From: Diadophis punctatus similis
Taxonomy: Eukaryota; Chordata; Lepidosauria; Squamata; Dipsadidae
Direction: 5' to 3'
Length of the DNA stretch: 64,000 bases
NCBI GenBank assembly: GCA_023053685.1
Contig: JALIGW010000003.1
Location: 143,856,508-143,920,507 of the forward strand
Shown here: piece after piece, positions 33,176 to 42,959 of the stretch
Position numbering within the stretch: the first letter of the stretch is position 1
Layout: every line of letters starts with the position of its first letter
Position numbers and translations under genes: made by a program
Notes under the pieces: model-generated
The model's database searches: none
Told to the model about the DNA's origin: nothing
What the model saw: the letters and a program-made list of their open reading frames with translations, nothing else

Positions 33176-33923
33176 TTATTTAATTTCCTCATATCTTTTA
33201 TCTTCTTCACTTTCAATCTTTACTTCTTTAATTTGTCTTGGGTCCTTTGGTTCTTCTTGACTTTTCAGGATTCCTTTCTGTTCCTCATTTCTTTTGTCTT
33301 CTGGTGATTTTGGTCTCTCAACCTTTAACACGTTGGCAAAAAAATCTTTTGCTTCGCAGATCGTATTAAGTCTGTATCTTTCTCCCCTAAAGGTAACAGA
33401 TAGTCCAGCCGGGATTCCCCATTTATATCGTATCTGTTGCTTTTTTAATTCTGCCACCAGAAAAGTATAACCTTTACGTGCTTTTAATATTTTTGGAGGA
33501 ATTTCCTTAAACATCAGAACCTCTTGTTCTTCCACCTTAAGTTTGTTTTTATAGGTCGCCTGTAAGATTCGATTTCGCAGTGTCCTTGTGGTAAAATATA
33601 CTACAATGTCTCTTGGTAAATGATTTTTTCTGGCAAACCAAGAATTGGCCCGGTATACTTTTTCAATCTGCCATTCAAATTTAGCTTTTGTTTCCCCCAA
33701 GATCTTCACCAATGCATCCAAGATCTTTTCTTTTAAATTCTCTTGATTATTTTCTTTTGCCCCGCTTAGCCGTAAAGCAAATTCCATATCCTTATATTGA
33801 AACATCTTTAATTCTGCCTCAGTTCCTTCAATTTTATTCTGGATCTCAGTTACTTTTTCAACCAAAGTCCCAGTGGACTGTTTAATTGCAGCCACATCTT
33901 GTCCCAATAAATCCATATTAACA
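33176..33923 (-). pseudogene. L1 ORF1, 5'-truncated by insertion but otherwise open
   Basis: The open frame gives about 249 codons of ORF1p. It has the end of the coiled coil (DVAAIKQSTGTLVEKVTEI), an RRM-like part (YKDMEFALRLSGAKENNQEN), and the C-terminal domain (HLPRDIVVYFTTRTLRNR, FKEIPPKILKARKGYTF, YRLNTICEAKDFFANVL). It reads through the point where the 7415 copy is frameshifted. The tail is long and charged (EEPKDPRQIKEVKIESEEDK). The apparent start codon near 33932 lies in flanking DNA, so the true N-terminus is missing. Confidence 0.85.
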
Positions 33924-34106
33924 ATGGCATGCATTCTTATGGGATGGGAAAAATAAATTCCACAGCTATTTTCAAAGTCTCTTAATTAGCATGCACTAAT
34001 ACAGGTCTGGCAAAAAATTAAAAAAGAACATTATACTAAAATACCAAATTGGATATCCACAATGGAGGCACTAATCTAGCCAAATGTATTAGAAATAGAC
34101 AAAGTA

Positions 34107-35113
34107 CCGTATTTTTCGGAGTATAAGATGCACCAGAATATAAGATGCACCTTAGTTTTGGGGGAGGAAAACAAGGAAAAAAGGCCTCTGCCTCCAAGCA
34201 ATTTGCCAAACAGCAAACGGCACAGATGATATACACTGTTTGCTGTGTATTTCCGTGCATGTGTGCCTGACCCATAGAAATAGCAAAGAATTGGAGAAAT
34301 GTACATTATGCCAGAAAGTTTTCTTAAATGTAGTCACACTAACTCCTCCCAATTATTTAAATAGATCTACTCCAAGGTAAGTCAGGATTTAACTCTAATA
34401 CTAAATAGGACACTGTTACATTTCAGACTATACTTGTACAGAGCTGTTAAAATTAATTAAAATTTCTGGAAGTATACATTATTCTTTATTATTTAAAAGA
34501 AGTTACAATAGCACTGGGCCACTTCAGAGCAAGCATTTATTTTAAAAAGCTTCTCTTTTTTGTTAAGTTGTCTAGATTTACAGAGGTCTCCAACCTTGGC
34601 AACTTTAAGACTTGTGGACTTCAACTCCCAGGATTCCACAGCCAGCAAAGCTAACAAAGCTGGCTATGGAATTCTGGGAGTTGAAGTCCACAAGCCTGAA
34701 AATTGCCAAGGTTGGAGACACCTGGCTCTAGAACAATAATAAAGCAGTCTTTTAAAAATAAGTCTAAAAATGTGAACATTCTACAGACATTTATAGTTAT
34801 TCATTTACCCCTTTAATCCAGTTCAACAGAAAATAAAAATCTGCGTGTCTCTCCCAGCTATTTGCCTCTTTGCCGTTTCAGTTTCAGTTTCAGTTTAGCA
34901 TGTGGCAGATCAGCTGGGCATAGGGAAGCTGCTAAGGACTTGCTTTTCTTAACAGGCTCTTCCCTGTTTGCTGCAAACAGGTAAATTGCTGGAAGACAGA
35001 GGCCAAAGGATGGGAGTGGCTGGGTGGGGCTACATTTGGTGTATAAGACACACCCAAGTTTTCACCCTCTTTTGGGGGGTAAAAAGATGCGTCTTATACT
35101 CTGAAAAATACGG
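34107..35113. mobile_element. Tc1/mariner-like MITE, copy 2, in L1 ORF2
   Basis: It starts CCGTATTTTTCGGAGTATAA and ends with its inverse, TTATACTCTGAAAAATACGG. TA lies on each side (34105-34106 and 35114-35115), and L1 sequence resumes exactly after one TA. It is 1007 bp, longer and with a different interior from the copy at 14669-15161, and hosts a palindromic MITE at 34581-34724. Weak ORFs on the reverse strand (34036-34352) show no transposase. Confidence 0.88.
34581..34724. mobile_element. Palindromic foldback MITE, copy inside the MITE
   Basis: The left arm is 'cagaggtctccaaccttggc' and onward to 'agccagcaaagc'. The right arm returns from 'aaagctggctatggaattct' to 'gttggagacacctg'. It is the family of 1389-1523, with a few bases of extra sequence at the centre. 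I find no convincing 8-bp TSD. Confidence 0.88.
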
Positions 35114-35991
35114 TAATAAGATATAAAGATTTGTTAAATGAACAGGGGGATTTGAAATCTAAACAAGAATTAAAAGAAATAGGTATAGACATAGATTGGT
35201 GGCCATATATGCAAGTCCAGACCAGATATAAAAAAGATGTAAAATTATATGGATTTCAAAAAGAACTGCAAGAACCAGACAAGATACTACAAGGCACAGA
35301 AGAAAAATTGATTAGGAGAATATATATTTATTTATTAAGATATAGAATGGAGGAGGAAGTAGTCAAAGAAACAATACATTTTGGATGTAGTATAGAATTA
35401 GAGAAATGGGATAAACTTTGGGAAACAAATTATAAATTAACTATGTCAGCGGCTTATAAAGAGAACTTGTACAAAATGTTCTACAGGTGGCACCTCCCAC
35501 CAGTGAGACTGGCTAGGATGTTTCCAAATACTTCACCGATCTGCTGGAAGTGCAAACAAACACAAGGGACATACTATCATTTATGTGGACATGCACAGCA
35601 GCTAAAAAATATTGGACCAAAATAAGGAAATGGCTTGAGGAAATAACAGAACACCAAATAGATTGGAAACCGGAATTATTCTTACTGGGCATAATCACAA
35701 GAAAATACGAAAAAAAAATACCAGTACAATATTTAATATTACATATTATAACCGCAGCTACAATCATATGCACAAAATTGGAAAAATAACACTATACCAA
35801 CAGATGAAAATGTGATAAGAAAAGTCCTGGAGTGTGCGGAAATGGATAAATTCACGAAAGAAATAAAAACCAAAGATGAAACGGAGTATTATTTAGTATG
35901 GGAAAAGTGATAATAATGGTTAGAAGATAGGAACAGTAAACAAGAAAATATTTAAATAGACGGAAATAAGGAAGGAATAGTAAGATGGTAT

Positions 35992-36023
35992 AAATAAATA
36001 AATAAACAAACAAACAAACAAAT

Positions 36024-36073
<50 letters not shown>
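35992..36073. repeat. (AAAT)n(AAAC)n(GT)n microsatellite in an L1 3' UTR
   Basis: Short AAAT and AAAC runs are followed by about 23 GT units, inside the 3' UTR of the long L1. Confidence 0.95.
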
Positions 36074-36076
<3 letters not shown>

Positions 36077-36262
36077 TAAAATGTATATGAATGTATTAGT
36101 ATGTATAACATGTATAGGACAAAGGGAACCATATGTATAGAAATGTTAATATGATGGGGGGAAAGAAAAATTGTAGATGTGTATCGATATGCAAATCTTG
36201 TGTATCGATATGCAAATGAAATTCTTTCATTTTTAAAAAATAATAAAAAGATTAATTAAAAA

Positions 36263-37295
36263 AAATAAAAAAGGAAAAAAAGGAAGCCTATTTCAGCATA
36301 GTTTTACATGAGTTCATCTTCCCTTTGGCCATTCCTTAGGAGTTATCAGCCCACTACATAGCTACAAATAATTCACTTTTTATCATCTTAACAATCAGCC
36401 AGCCTTCAGTTCACTGAACAAGTTTTTGATCCTTCATAATAAGCACTCTTCCTTTACAATAGACTCTTTATACCAGATTTTTAATGGCATAGATTCGGAT
36501 GCAGCAACTGATAATCATGGGTTTAGCACGGACAAAGGGTCCGTTTTTAATGTAAACTCTTGCGATGCAATTTTATCTGAACTAGAAGACAGACACTTTC
36601 AATTTTTTAAGGCACGGCAGAGACTGAGTCACATGACAACTATATGTACCATTTCCTAATTCATGATATTTTTCCTATGAAAATTCCTTCCCAAAGTGTA
36701 GAAGGTCTCATTCTGAATCTGATAACCACAGAGCAGCTGCTGTTTACAATGCTTTAAAGAGATTATCTGCAACTGATCTTCTTTCTCCACAGAAGTACTG
36801 CTGGGGGTAAACTTGGCAATGCCACTAGAGAATAATAATGTAAAACAAACTTCACAATCATACATTGAATCCATTAAAAAAACATTGATTGTATCCTTAT
36901 TTAGTGATAAGCAACATTTCTTTTTAATGGAAAAGAATTCAGTATTAAACAGAGAGGCACTGATTAGTCATGCATACTGCCCCAAATGGAATTGTTTCCT
37001 TTGTCAATAATTATGTGTACTAAAACAACCCTCTATGTAGAAAAGAAAGCAAGAGAGATGGAGAGAGCAGAGGAAATGTGATCTCTGGCAACTTTCCAAC
37101 TCGTTCCCCCAACTACTCACACTTAACTTAATGGCTTTGAGATGTTGCCTTGTTTTATTCTCTGGAAACTGGAATGAATCATCAATAATCAACCTCACCA
37201 GTAAAACAATCTAATGGTACCATCTTTAATGGACGGTGGTCTTCATGGTGCATCAAACTTGTCCCAGTTTAAGTGTACTGTTTTAATCATGATCA
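36263..37295. other. No assignable feature
   Basis: AT-rich unassigned DNA. ORFs of 65-77 codons at 36426-37010 show no domain and no splice context. Confidence 0.45.
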
Positions 37296-37525
37296 GAGCC
37301 AGGGTGGCGCAGTGGTTAGAGTGCAGTATTGCAGGCTACTTCTGCTGACTGCTGGCTGACTGCAATTTGGCAGTTCAAATCTCACCAGGCTCAAGGTTGA
37401 CTCAGCCTTCCATCCTTCTGAGGTGGGTAAAATGAGGATCCAAATTGTTGGGGGCAATATGCTGACTCTGTAAACTGCTTAGAGAGGGCTGTAAAACACT
37501 ATGAAGCGGTATATAAGTGCTATAT
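37296..37525 (+). mobile_element. tRNA-derived squamate SINE, forward strand
   Basis: The head 'gggtggcgcagtggttagag' is A-box-like, and 'ggcagttcaaatctcacc' contains the B-box core GTTCAAATC. The body has 'ctcagccttccatccttctg', 'ggtaaaatgaggatccaaat' and 'gttgggggcaatatgc', then 'gaagcggtatataagtgcta'. This is the best preserved copy. The others are at 22733-22952 and 50945-51186, with a head only at 63908-64000. Confidence 0.9.
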
Positions 37526-38254
37526 ACTTATGTATATGGTGATGTGATTGAGATGCTACCTTCTGGATTTCCACCATCAGAGTTCATTTCTATGGAATGA
37601 GCAACATGAGGCCCATCATGTTTATCCTATCTGAATTACTAGAAATTCTTGTTGAGCTGTTCTGTTTGCTTAAATTTCTGGAACTAAAGTATTATCAAGA
37701 AAAACACTCTTGGTTCCAATGCCTCGTTTGTTTTAAGATGTCAAACTTAATAAATTTGAAATCCACATCCACACTTGTCTGTTTCTAGCAGTCACTTAGT
37801 TGGATAATGAATTATGCAATATTTTGCTCAAATGCTCTTCTAATATGAAAATCAAAATTAGGAGCAGGCATGCACATACCATTATAAAATAGATACGTCC
37901 TGTAAGGCCACCTGATCTGAGGCAGATATACTAGAGACCATCATAGCTAAATACTTTCATTCCCACTCTCGATGAAGGTATGTGAAGAATAAAAAGCTGC
38001 ATTTCAATTCCTTACACTTCATAAAAAGTTGAGTTAGGAAACAGGGAGTCTGCTGAATTCTAATGTCTGTGAAATCTAGATACATTCTCCTCCACTCCAG
38101 TTCTTTCCTTCCCTTGAGTTCAGCTACAGGAATGTATGAAGACAGCCCTAAGGTACTATGTCTTTTTGAGGAACAATCTTATGGACTCCTGAAGGGTGCA
38201 ACTGTTCTGTGATCAAAAGAAACCGTTGGCTTCTTAGGACAGAAGACAGTGTAA
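37526..38254. other. No assignable feature
   Basis: Unassigned AT-rich DNA with nothing recognised. Confidence 0.5.
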
Positions 38255-38975
38255 AAAGAAAGAGTGCAAAGAAAAGCAACAAAGATGATTAGGGAGCGGG
38301 AGGCTGAAGCATAGATGAACGGTTGCAGGAACTGAATAAGTCTAGTCTAATGAAGAGATGATCTAGGGGTGACATAATAGCAGTCTTCCAGTACTTGAGA
38401 GGCTGTCACAGAGAAGAGGGGGGTCAACTATTCTCCAAAGCACTTGACGGCAGGATAAGAAGTAATGGATGGAAACTTATCAAGCACAGATCCAATCTAG
38501 AGCTAAGGGGAAAAAATTACTGACATTGAGAACAATTAATTAGGGGAACAACTTGCCTCCAGAGGTTGTGCTGGGAAGTTTTTAAGAAGAGATTGGACAG
38601 CTATTTGTCAGGAATGGTATAAGACAGAGTTGGCGAACCTTTTTGGCACTGAGTGCCAAAATGGCTGCTTGTGCATGCCAGAAACTGGAAGAGCAGCCAT
38701 CTGGTGCACGCATTTGCATGCGCATGCACATGTGCACCGGGCAGCTGCTCTTCCAGTTTCCACGCTCCCGCACGCATGAAGACCAGCTGGCCGGCGCACC
38801 AGAATAAAGAAGAGCAATGGGCAATGGATCGCGTGCCTGGAGAAATGGCTCTGCGTGCCACTTCTGGCACACGTGCCATAGGTTCGCCATCACAGGTATA
38901 AGATCTGCTACTTGAGCAGGGGTTGGACTACAAAGTATTTCTTACAGCTCTATTATTCTGCAAGGGAATCTTTTC
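38255..38975 (+). mobile_element. CR1 LINE 3' end, forward, split by a hAT-type MITE
   Basis: The body has 'gtgcaaagaaaagcaacaaa', 'gagatgatctaggggtgaca', 'aacttgcctccagaggttgt' and 'aagaagagattggacagcta'. After the insertion the terminus is 'gagcaggggttggactaca' with 'cagctctattattctg'. This is the vertebrate CR1 3' region. Removing 38625-38903 rejoins it precisely. Confidence 0.88.
38625..38895. mobile_element. hAT-type MITE, TIR CAG(A/C)GTTGGCGAACC, copy 1
   Basis: It starts CAGAGTTGGCGAACCTTTTT and ends with the inverse-like GGTTCGCCATCACAG. The perfect 8-bp TSD GTATAAGA is at 38617-38624 and 38896-38903. The interior is GC-rich (271 bp total) with 'ctggtgcacgca' and 'cgcatgcacatgtgc'. 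Overlapping ORFs on both strands have no transposase domain. Confidence 0.92.
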
Positions 38976-39123
38976 CTGCTGCTACTCCTGTTAAATAGAT
39001 TACCTGCCTGATCTTCTCAGTATGTTACCAGACTCTTTCCTCAACTCAGTTGCCAATCCTGTTCCAACATTTTGCCCATTAGCACCCCACACCCGATCCC
39101 GGAACTCATGTGAAGCATGTGCA

Positions 39124-39744
39124 CAGGGGCGGGTTCCTAATTTTTTTACTACCACTCTGTGGGCATGGCTTAATTTGTGGGTGTGGCTTGCCAGTCATGT
39201 GACTGGGTGGGTGTGGGCCTCGGGAGCTTGGCAGTGGCCAGAGAAGCGGGGGGCATTGCCCACCCGCAACGCAGCCCCCGCAGCGGGAGCAGCAAGCCCG
39301 TGGCAGCAGTTCTTCTAGGAGGCTCCATCCGGCCTGAATGCTTCTCCCCATTCGATGATCCTAGGCTCCTGCCGCCCATTCCCCCTCCCCTCAGCAGCTC
39401 GAGAAGCCTCGAACGTGCGAAAATGCCTGGATCATCACCACGTGTTCGTGGCTTCTCGGACTGCTGAAGGGAGGGGAATGGAGATAGCTCCTGCTGCCCA
39501 TTCTTTCAGCGTCTCACGCGCTCCCTTAGCCATCCTCCCCTGCTTGGACTCACTGTGGGGTAGGAAGGCAGCGCATGCGCAGTGCCGGAAACTCGGCTTC
39601 TGGGCATGTGCAGAAGAAAATTTTAAAACATTTTTTTTTAATGGCAATGCCCAGGCACCGGCAATTGACCCCTGTACTGTGACGTCACCAGCAGGCCGCT
39701 ACCGGTGCTATAGAGTGGACCGCACTGGTAGGAACCCACCACTG
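39124..39744. mobile_element. hAT-type MITE, TIR CAGGGGTGGGTTCC family, copy 2
   Basis: It starts CAGGGGCGGGTTCCTAA and ends TAGGAACCCACCACTG. The perfect 8-bp TSD CATGTGCA is at 39116-39123 and 39745-39752. At 621 bp it is the longest of its family here. The interior is GC-rich with 'gtgggtgtggcttgccagtc' and 'cagcgcatgcgcagtgc'. The seven overlapping ORFs are a result of high GC content. Confidence 0.92.
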
Positions 39745-39752
39745 CATGTGCA

Positions 39753-40263
39753 TAAGAACATGCGGGTTTTTTTTCTTTACAGAAAGTAGAGGCCACTTTA
39801 TGGATTGCTTCCCAAATAGCAACTAAATCCTTTATTTTGGGTTGCTGTCTAAATGAAAGTGTATCCAAAATTTAATGGACATTAAACTCCAACATTCAAG
39901 GTTCATTAAACCTAAGTCTGTTAATCCAAGGCTCACTGCAGCTCCTTATTTTGATTTTTTGTTTTGTTTTGTTTTGTTTTGTCTGATGAGTTTGGTTGGA
40001 AGGGAAATGAATTTTTAGCATATAGTTTAAAAATCTCATTAAGGGATACATATGTAGGCAACACCAACCATACCTATGCTTTACTGCTGAAAACCAGAAA
40101 ATATTCCAAAACAGAATTTAATCAATCCAAAATGAATTTAATTTGGAATTAAGCCTTGTGAGTTTTGTCCATTTTGAAATCACAACTGATTTTTATTTCT
40201 GCTATTATCTCCATCTTGAGATTATAACTGATTTTAATTCATCCATTTGTCCTACAGAGAAAT
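39753..40263. other. No assignable feature
   Basis: Unassigned AT-rich DNA, with (TTTTG)n at about 39957-39980. Confidence 0.5.
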
Positions 40264-41183
40264 TTTTATTTTATTTATTTATTTTATTTATTTATTTATT
40301 TATTTTATTTTATTTATTTGTCAAGTACATGTTGGTAATATACATAGATAAAACATTGTTTGTATACATAAGATGGGTACTGATAAGCGGGAACATTAGG
40401 ACAGGGACGGTAGGCACGCTGGTGCACTTATGCACACCCCTTACTGACCTCTTAGGAATCGGGTGAGGTCAACAGTGGACAGTCTAAGGGTAAAGTTTTG
40501 GGGGTTTCGTGACGAAACCACAGAGTCAGGTAGTGAGTTCCAGGCATTTACCACTCTGTTGCTAAAGTCATATTTTCTACAGTCAAGTTTGGAGCGGTTC
40601 ACTTTGAGTTTGTATCTGTTATGTGCTCGTGTATTGTTGTGGTTGAAGCTGAAGTAGTCATTGACAGGAAGAACGTTGTAGCAGATAATTTTATGAGTTA
40701 TGCTTAGGTCGTGCAGAAGGCGACGTAGTTCTAAGCTTTCTAAGCCCAGGATTTCAAGTCTGGTTGCGTAAGGTATTCTGTTGCGAGTAGAGGAGTGGAG
40801 GACTCTTCTTATAAAGTATCTCTGGACACTTTCTAATGTATTTATGTCCGATATGCGGTGTGGGTTCCAGACAGATGAGCTGTATTCGAGGATTGGTCTG
40901 GCGAATGTTTTGTATGCTCTGGTTAGTAGTGTGATATTACCGGAGAAGAAGCTACGTAAGATTAGGTTAACAACTCTTGAAGCCTTTTTGGCGATGTTGT
41001 TGCAGTGGGCTTTGGCACTTAGGTCATTTGATATGAGTATTCCAAGGTCTTTGACAGAGTGAGGGTCGTCTGTAAGGTCTTGACTTTTCAGCTTGTATTT
41101 AATGTTCTGATTTTTTTTGCCAATGTGTAGGACAGAGCATTTGTTGGTTGAGATTTGGAGTTGCCAAATCATCTTATCTAAGT
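40264..41183 (-). mobile_element. CR1-like LINE, 3' 0.9 kb, reverse strand
   Basis: The (ATTT)n tail is at the left (40264-40320), followed by the 3' UTR ('tacataagatgggtactgat', 'tggtgcacttatgcacaccc') and an open ORF2 C-terminal part. It is 5'-truncated near 41183. Shorter copies of the same family are at 28204-28680 (reverse), 57604-57796 (reverse), 58700-58868 and 59385-59655. Confidence 0.9.
40441..41172 (-). CDS. C-terminal part of a CR1-like LINE ORF2 (reverse transcriptase), uninterrupted
   Basis: It has 243 codons with no stop or frameshift. The sequence is the conserved region after the RT catalytic core of CR1/L2-type LINEs: DLGILISNDLSAKAHCNNIA, KKASRVVNLILRSFF, LLTRAYKTFARPILEYSSSV, WNPHRISDINTLESVQRYF, NRIPYATRLEILGLESLELR and, at the end, VVNAWNSLPDSVV. 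The upstream palm domain and the endonuclease are missing, so the fragment is not functional, but its intact frame implies a recent insertion. The start at 41172 is only the first ATG in the fragment. Confidence 0.85.
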   Translation of the reverse strand: MIWQLQISTNKCSVLHIGKKNQNIKYKLKSQDLTDDPHSVKDLGILISNDLSAKAHCNNIAKKASRVVNLILRSFFSGNITLLTRAYKTFARPILEYSSSVWNPHRISDINTLESVQRYFIRRVLHSSTRNRIPYATRLEILGLESLELRRLLHDLSITHKIICYNVLPVNDYFSFNHNNTRAHNRYKLKVNRSKLDCRKYDFSNRVVNAWNSLPDSVVSSRNPQNFTLRLSTVDLTRFLRGQ

Positions 41184-42144
41184 GGAGCTACAAAGAAGAG
41201 ATAATAGCAAGAGACGTTCGGAGGGGAGATTGCAAATTGGAAAGAAAGATTTGTTTGAAAATACATTCATGCATCGAATCTTTCCTATGTACTTGTGATT
41301 CCTTTCTCTGTTCTTGGTGTAATATCATGGCTTGTTTTCCTTTGAGAGAAGCAACATTTGAAAAAAAAAGAAGAAATAAACTCTTATCAGATCCACAGGA
41401 TGGTTGCTGTTCTCTGTGATAGCTTACAAGATATTATAGTCTATGAAGCTATGTTAAGTGCTTTCTGCTCATCTGCCATTGTGACAAAGCTTTCCCTTCC
41501 CATTTCCTTGGCTGAAAATAATGTAATAATAGCTATTATATATCTGATAAAAAGTTTTAAGAGCTTTGGAAAGCATAAAACAATTCCCCCACAACAATTG
41601 AGGAAACAGAATCCATTCCACAAAAGTGCGTTGAGCTTCCTTTTCAATTTTTTTCATGCATTAAGAGTGTGTGTAATGATGAAATGAAGATCAAAGACTT
41701 TGAATCATATGTATGTTTTATCGTTTTACTCCTTTATAAATTCAAGTTTGTGTCTTTTGCAGAAACCTCAGTAAAACCTTGATTTAACAGACCAATCAAA
41801 GAGGAGAGTCCATTAAATCCAAATTACCATTAAACCTGCATACATATCTTCTGTGTCAATTTGCATAATCTGCATAATTACATCATTGGCACAAATGGTA
41901 TCGTTTGCAGTAAAGCCTCCAGTCCATTAAATGGGGGGGGGGGGTGTATTCGGAACAAAATGTGTCCATTGTATCCAAGGTCCATTAAATCCAGGTTTTA
42001 CTATTAAAGCAAAATTATATCAGTGAATATTGTAGTTCACAGGTGAATCCTTAATGCTATAGGTTTCATCAAAAAATATTATCTTCAATAAATACTCTCA
42101 AAATGTATCTGCACACCCACCCACACACCCACACCCACACCCAC
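41184..42144. other. Unassigned, ending in a C/A-rich simple repeat
   Basis: AT-rich sequence with nothing recognised, a run of ten or more G at 41933-41943, and (ACACCC)n at 42111-42144 touching the LTR. ORFs at 41358-41687 have no domain. Confidence 0.45.
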
Positions 42145-42569
42145 TGTCAGACTGGCTAGTCAAACCTGTGCGTTAATGACTTCAAGACACTTTTAAAAGT
42201 AAGGACTTCAGCTTTTAATCACGCTACGGATAAGAACTCAGACCATGCCGATCCCATTCAGGTCAAAGTCAGCACTGAGATCATTCTCCTCTCAGTGCTA
42301 TTTATGCAAAACCTCACCATTCCCTCCTCCCAAACCACCATCCAGTGCTGTGAAGCCCTCCCCTCTCAGCTGGACAAGGCTTAGATTGCCTCTTCCGGTT
42401 GCAGCGTTTCTCTGTGCTTGGCTTTCTCAGCGTCTCATGCAACAGGACGTTAATCACCGGCGTCAGGCATTTAACTGCTGATAAGAGTTTGTTGTTTTGG
42501 CAACCATCAATCCCCCGGTCCAGCGTCTCTCTCTCCCACCAAGGTGCATATGTCGGCCTTGGCACGACA
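42145..42569 (-). mobile_element. Solo LTR, reverse strand
   Basis: Read on the reverse strand it starts TGTCGTGCCAAGGCC and ends GCCAGTCTGACA, so its termini are TGTC...GACA. A TATA-like 'gcataaata' (forward complement at about 42299-42307) lies about two-thirds along, and an ATTAAA polyadenylation signal follows (complement at 42214-42219) about 70 bp before the end. The length of 425 bp fits an LTR. The flanks CCCAC and CACAC match at 4 of 5 bases, but the site is CA-rich, so the TSD is not firm. No internal region or second LTR is present. Confidence 0.7.
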
Positions 42570-42619
42570 CACACACATAACATACTTTTGCTGATAATGA
42601 AAATGAAGGGAGACTAGTA

Positions 42620-42736
42620 TAGATCTATTTCAAGCTATTTAGCTCCATTCAGCTAGCCATACCTTTACTGGGATTTGAACCTGGGCAGCCTGCCTGTAAG
42701 GCAATAGCTTTAACCTCTAAGGTACAGGCTCTCCTC
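42620..42736 (-). mobile_element. tRNA-derived SINE fragment, reverse strand
   Basis: On the reverse strand it reads 'gagcctgtaccttagaggtt' as a tRNA-like head and 'cccaggttcaaatcccagta' with B-box GGTTCAAATCC. Next come 'ctagctgaatggagctaaat' body motifs. It differs from the other SINE types here. Confidence 0.65.
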
Positions 42737-42959
42737 CTATATCAGCTTGTACCAGGGAAGGGTTATATATGTTTTTTTTCTCTGTTGAATCACCCTATAC
42801 CCAAATATGGGAGGGAGCATACTGCTTCCTTTATATATATTGAAACTCCTCATTTGATTTCTTTTCTTTAAAAAAAATTGTCATTTATTTCTGAAGCTGC
42901 CAAGGATGTACCTGGTAAGTCTAGTAGTCAAAGATAGAAGAATAAAACTCTTTTTGCCA

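Larger units (their letters stand above)
32168..33923 (-). mobile_element. Second ORF2-less L1, reverse strand, inserted in L1 ORF2
   Basis: A perfect 15-bp TSD, ATGGCATGCATTCTT, flanks it at 32153-32167 and 33924-33938. Reading the reverse strand it has ORF1 (5'-truncated), an AT-rich spacer with a tandem array, a scar of the last part of ORF2 (about 32460-32620, with TIAARCWWHKTARGR in one frame), the G-rich tract, and 'cataaaactttttcaat' before the A-run. Several kilobases of ORF2 are missing, although sequence on both sides is present. Together with 6741-9317 this points to mobilisation of ORF2-deleted L1 RNAs. Confidence 0.88.
30520..35911 (+). pseudogene. L1 ORF2 (reverse transcriptase), multiply broken
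   Basis: In order along the strand: the linker after the endonuclease (GCWLAYKLKQEKEKRIIYQL); an RT N-terminal part with a frameshift near 'RSRQNSSRVI'; WTEALITLIPKE with QNYRPILLLNADYKIF; RT block A as ALIFLDAQKAFDNVNW; and the region of the catalytic YADD box, here YKDNLVFI, so two residues of the active site are lost. After it come VGLKINRSKTK, the thumb region (NILPKILFLFQVIP, YIWQGGKPRIKL), and, past both insertions, LYKMFYRWHLPPVRLARMFP with the cysteine motif CWKCKQTQGTYYH. It ends near 35911. At least four frameshifts or stops are visible. It cannot encode an active enzyme. Confidence 0.85.
30515..36262 (+). mobile_element. Long decayed L1 (ORF2 and 3' UTR) carrying nested insertions
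   Basis: L1 sequence is present in three pieces: 30515-32152, 33939-34106 and 35116-36262. Between them lie a reverse-strand L1 (32168-33923) and a MITE (34107-35113). Across the first gap the reading continues directly, GHDVQIGWHAFLWDGKNKFH, once the insertion and one TSD copy are removed. The 3' end ('gggggaaagaaaaattgtag' and A-rich tail) differs from the L1s at 9.3 and 30.0 kb, so this is another subfamily. The 5' end is not clear. Confidence 0.85.

Noticed and set aside
37296..37400. A tRNA gene
   Set aside because: The A- and B-box-like sequences belong to a SINE head; the fold is degenerate and a SINE body follows.
39022..39789. Overlapping GC-rich ORFs of up to 144 codons as genes
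   Set aside because: They fall across a 621-bp hAT-type element with a perfect TSD; low stop density comes from GC content.
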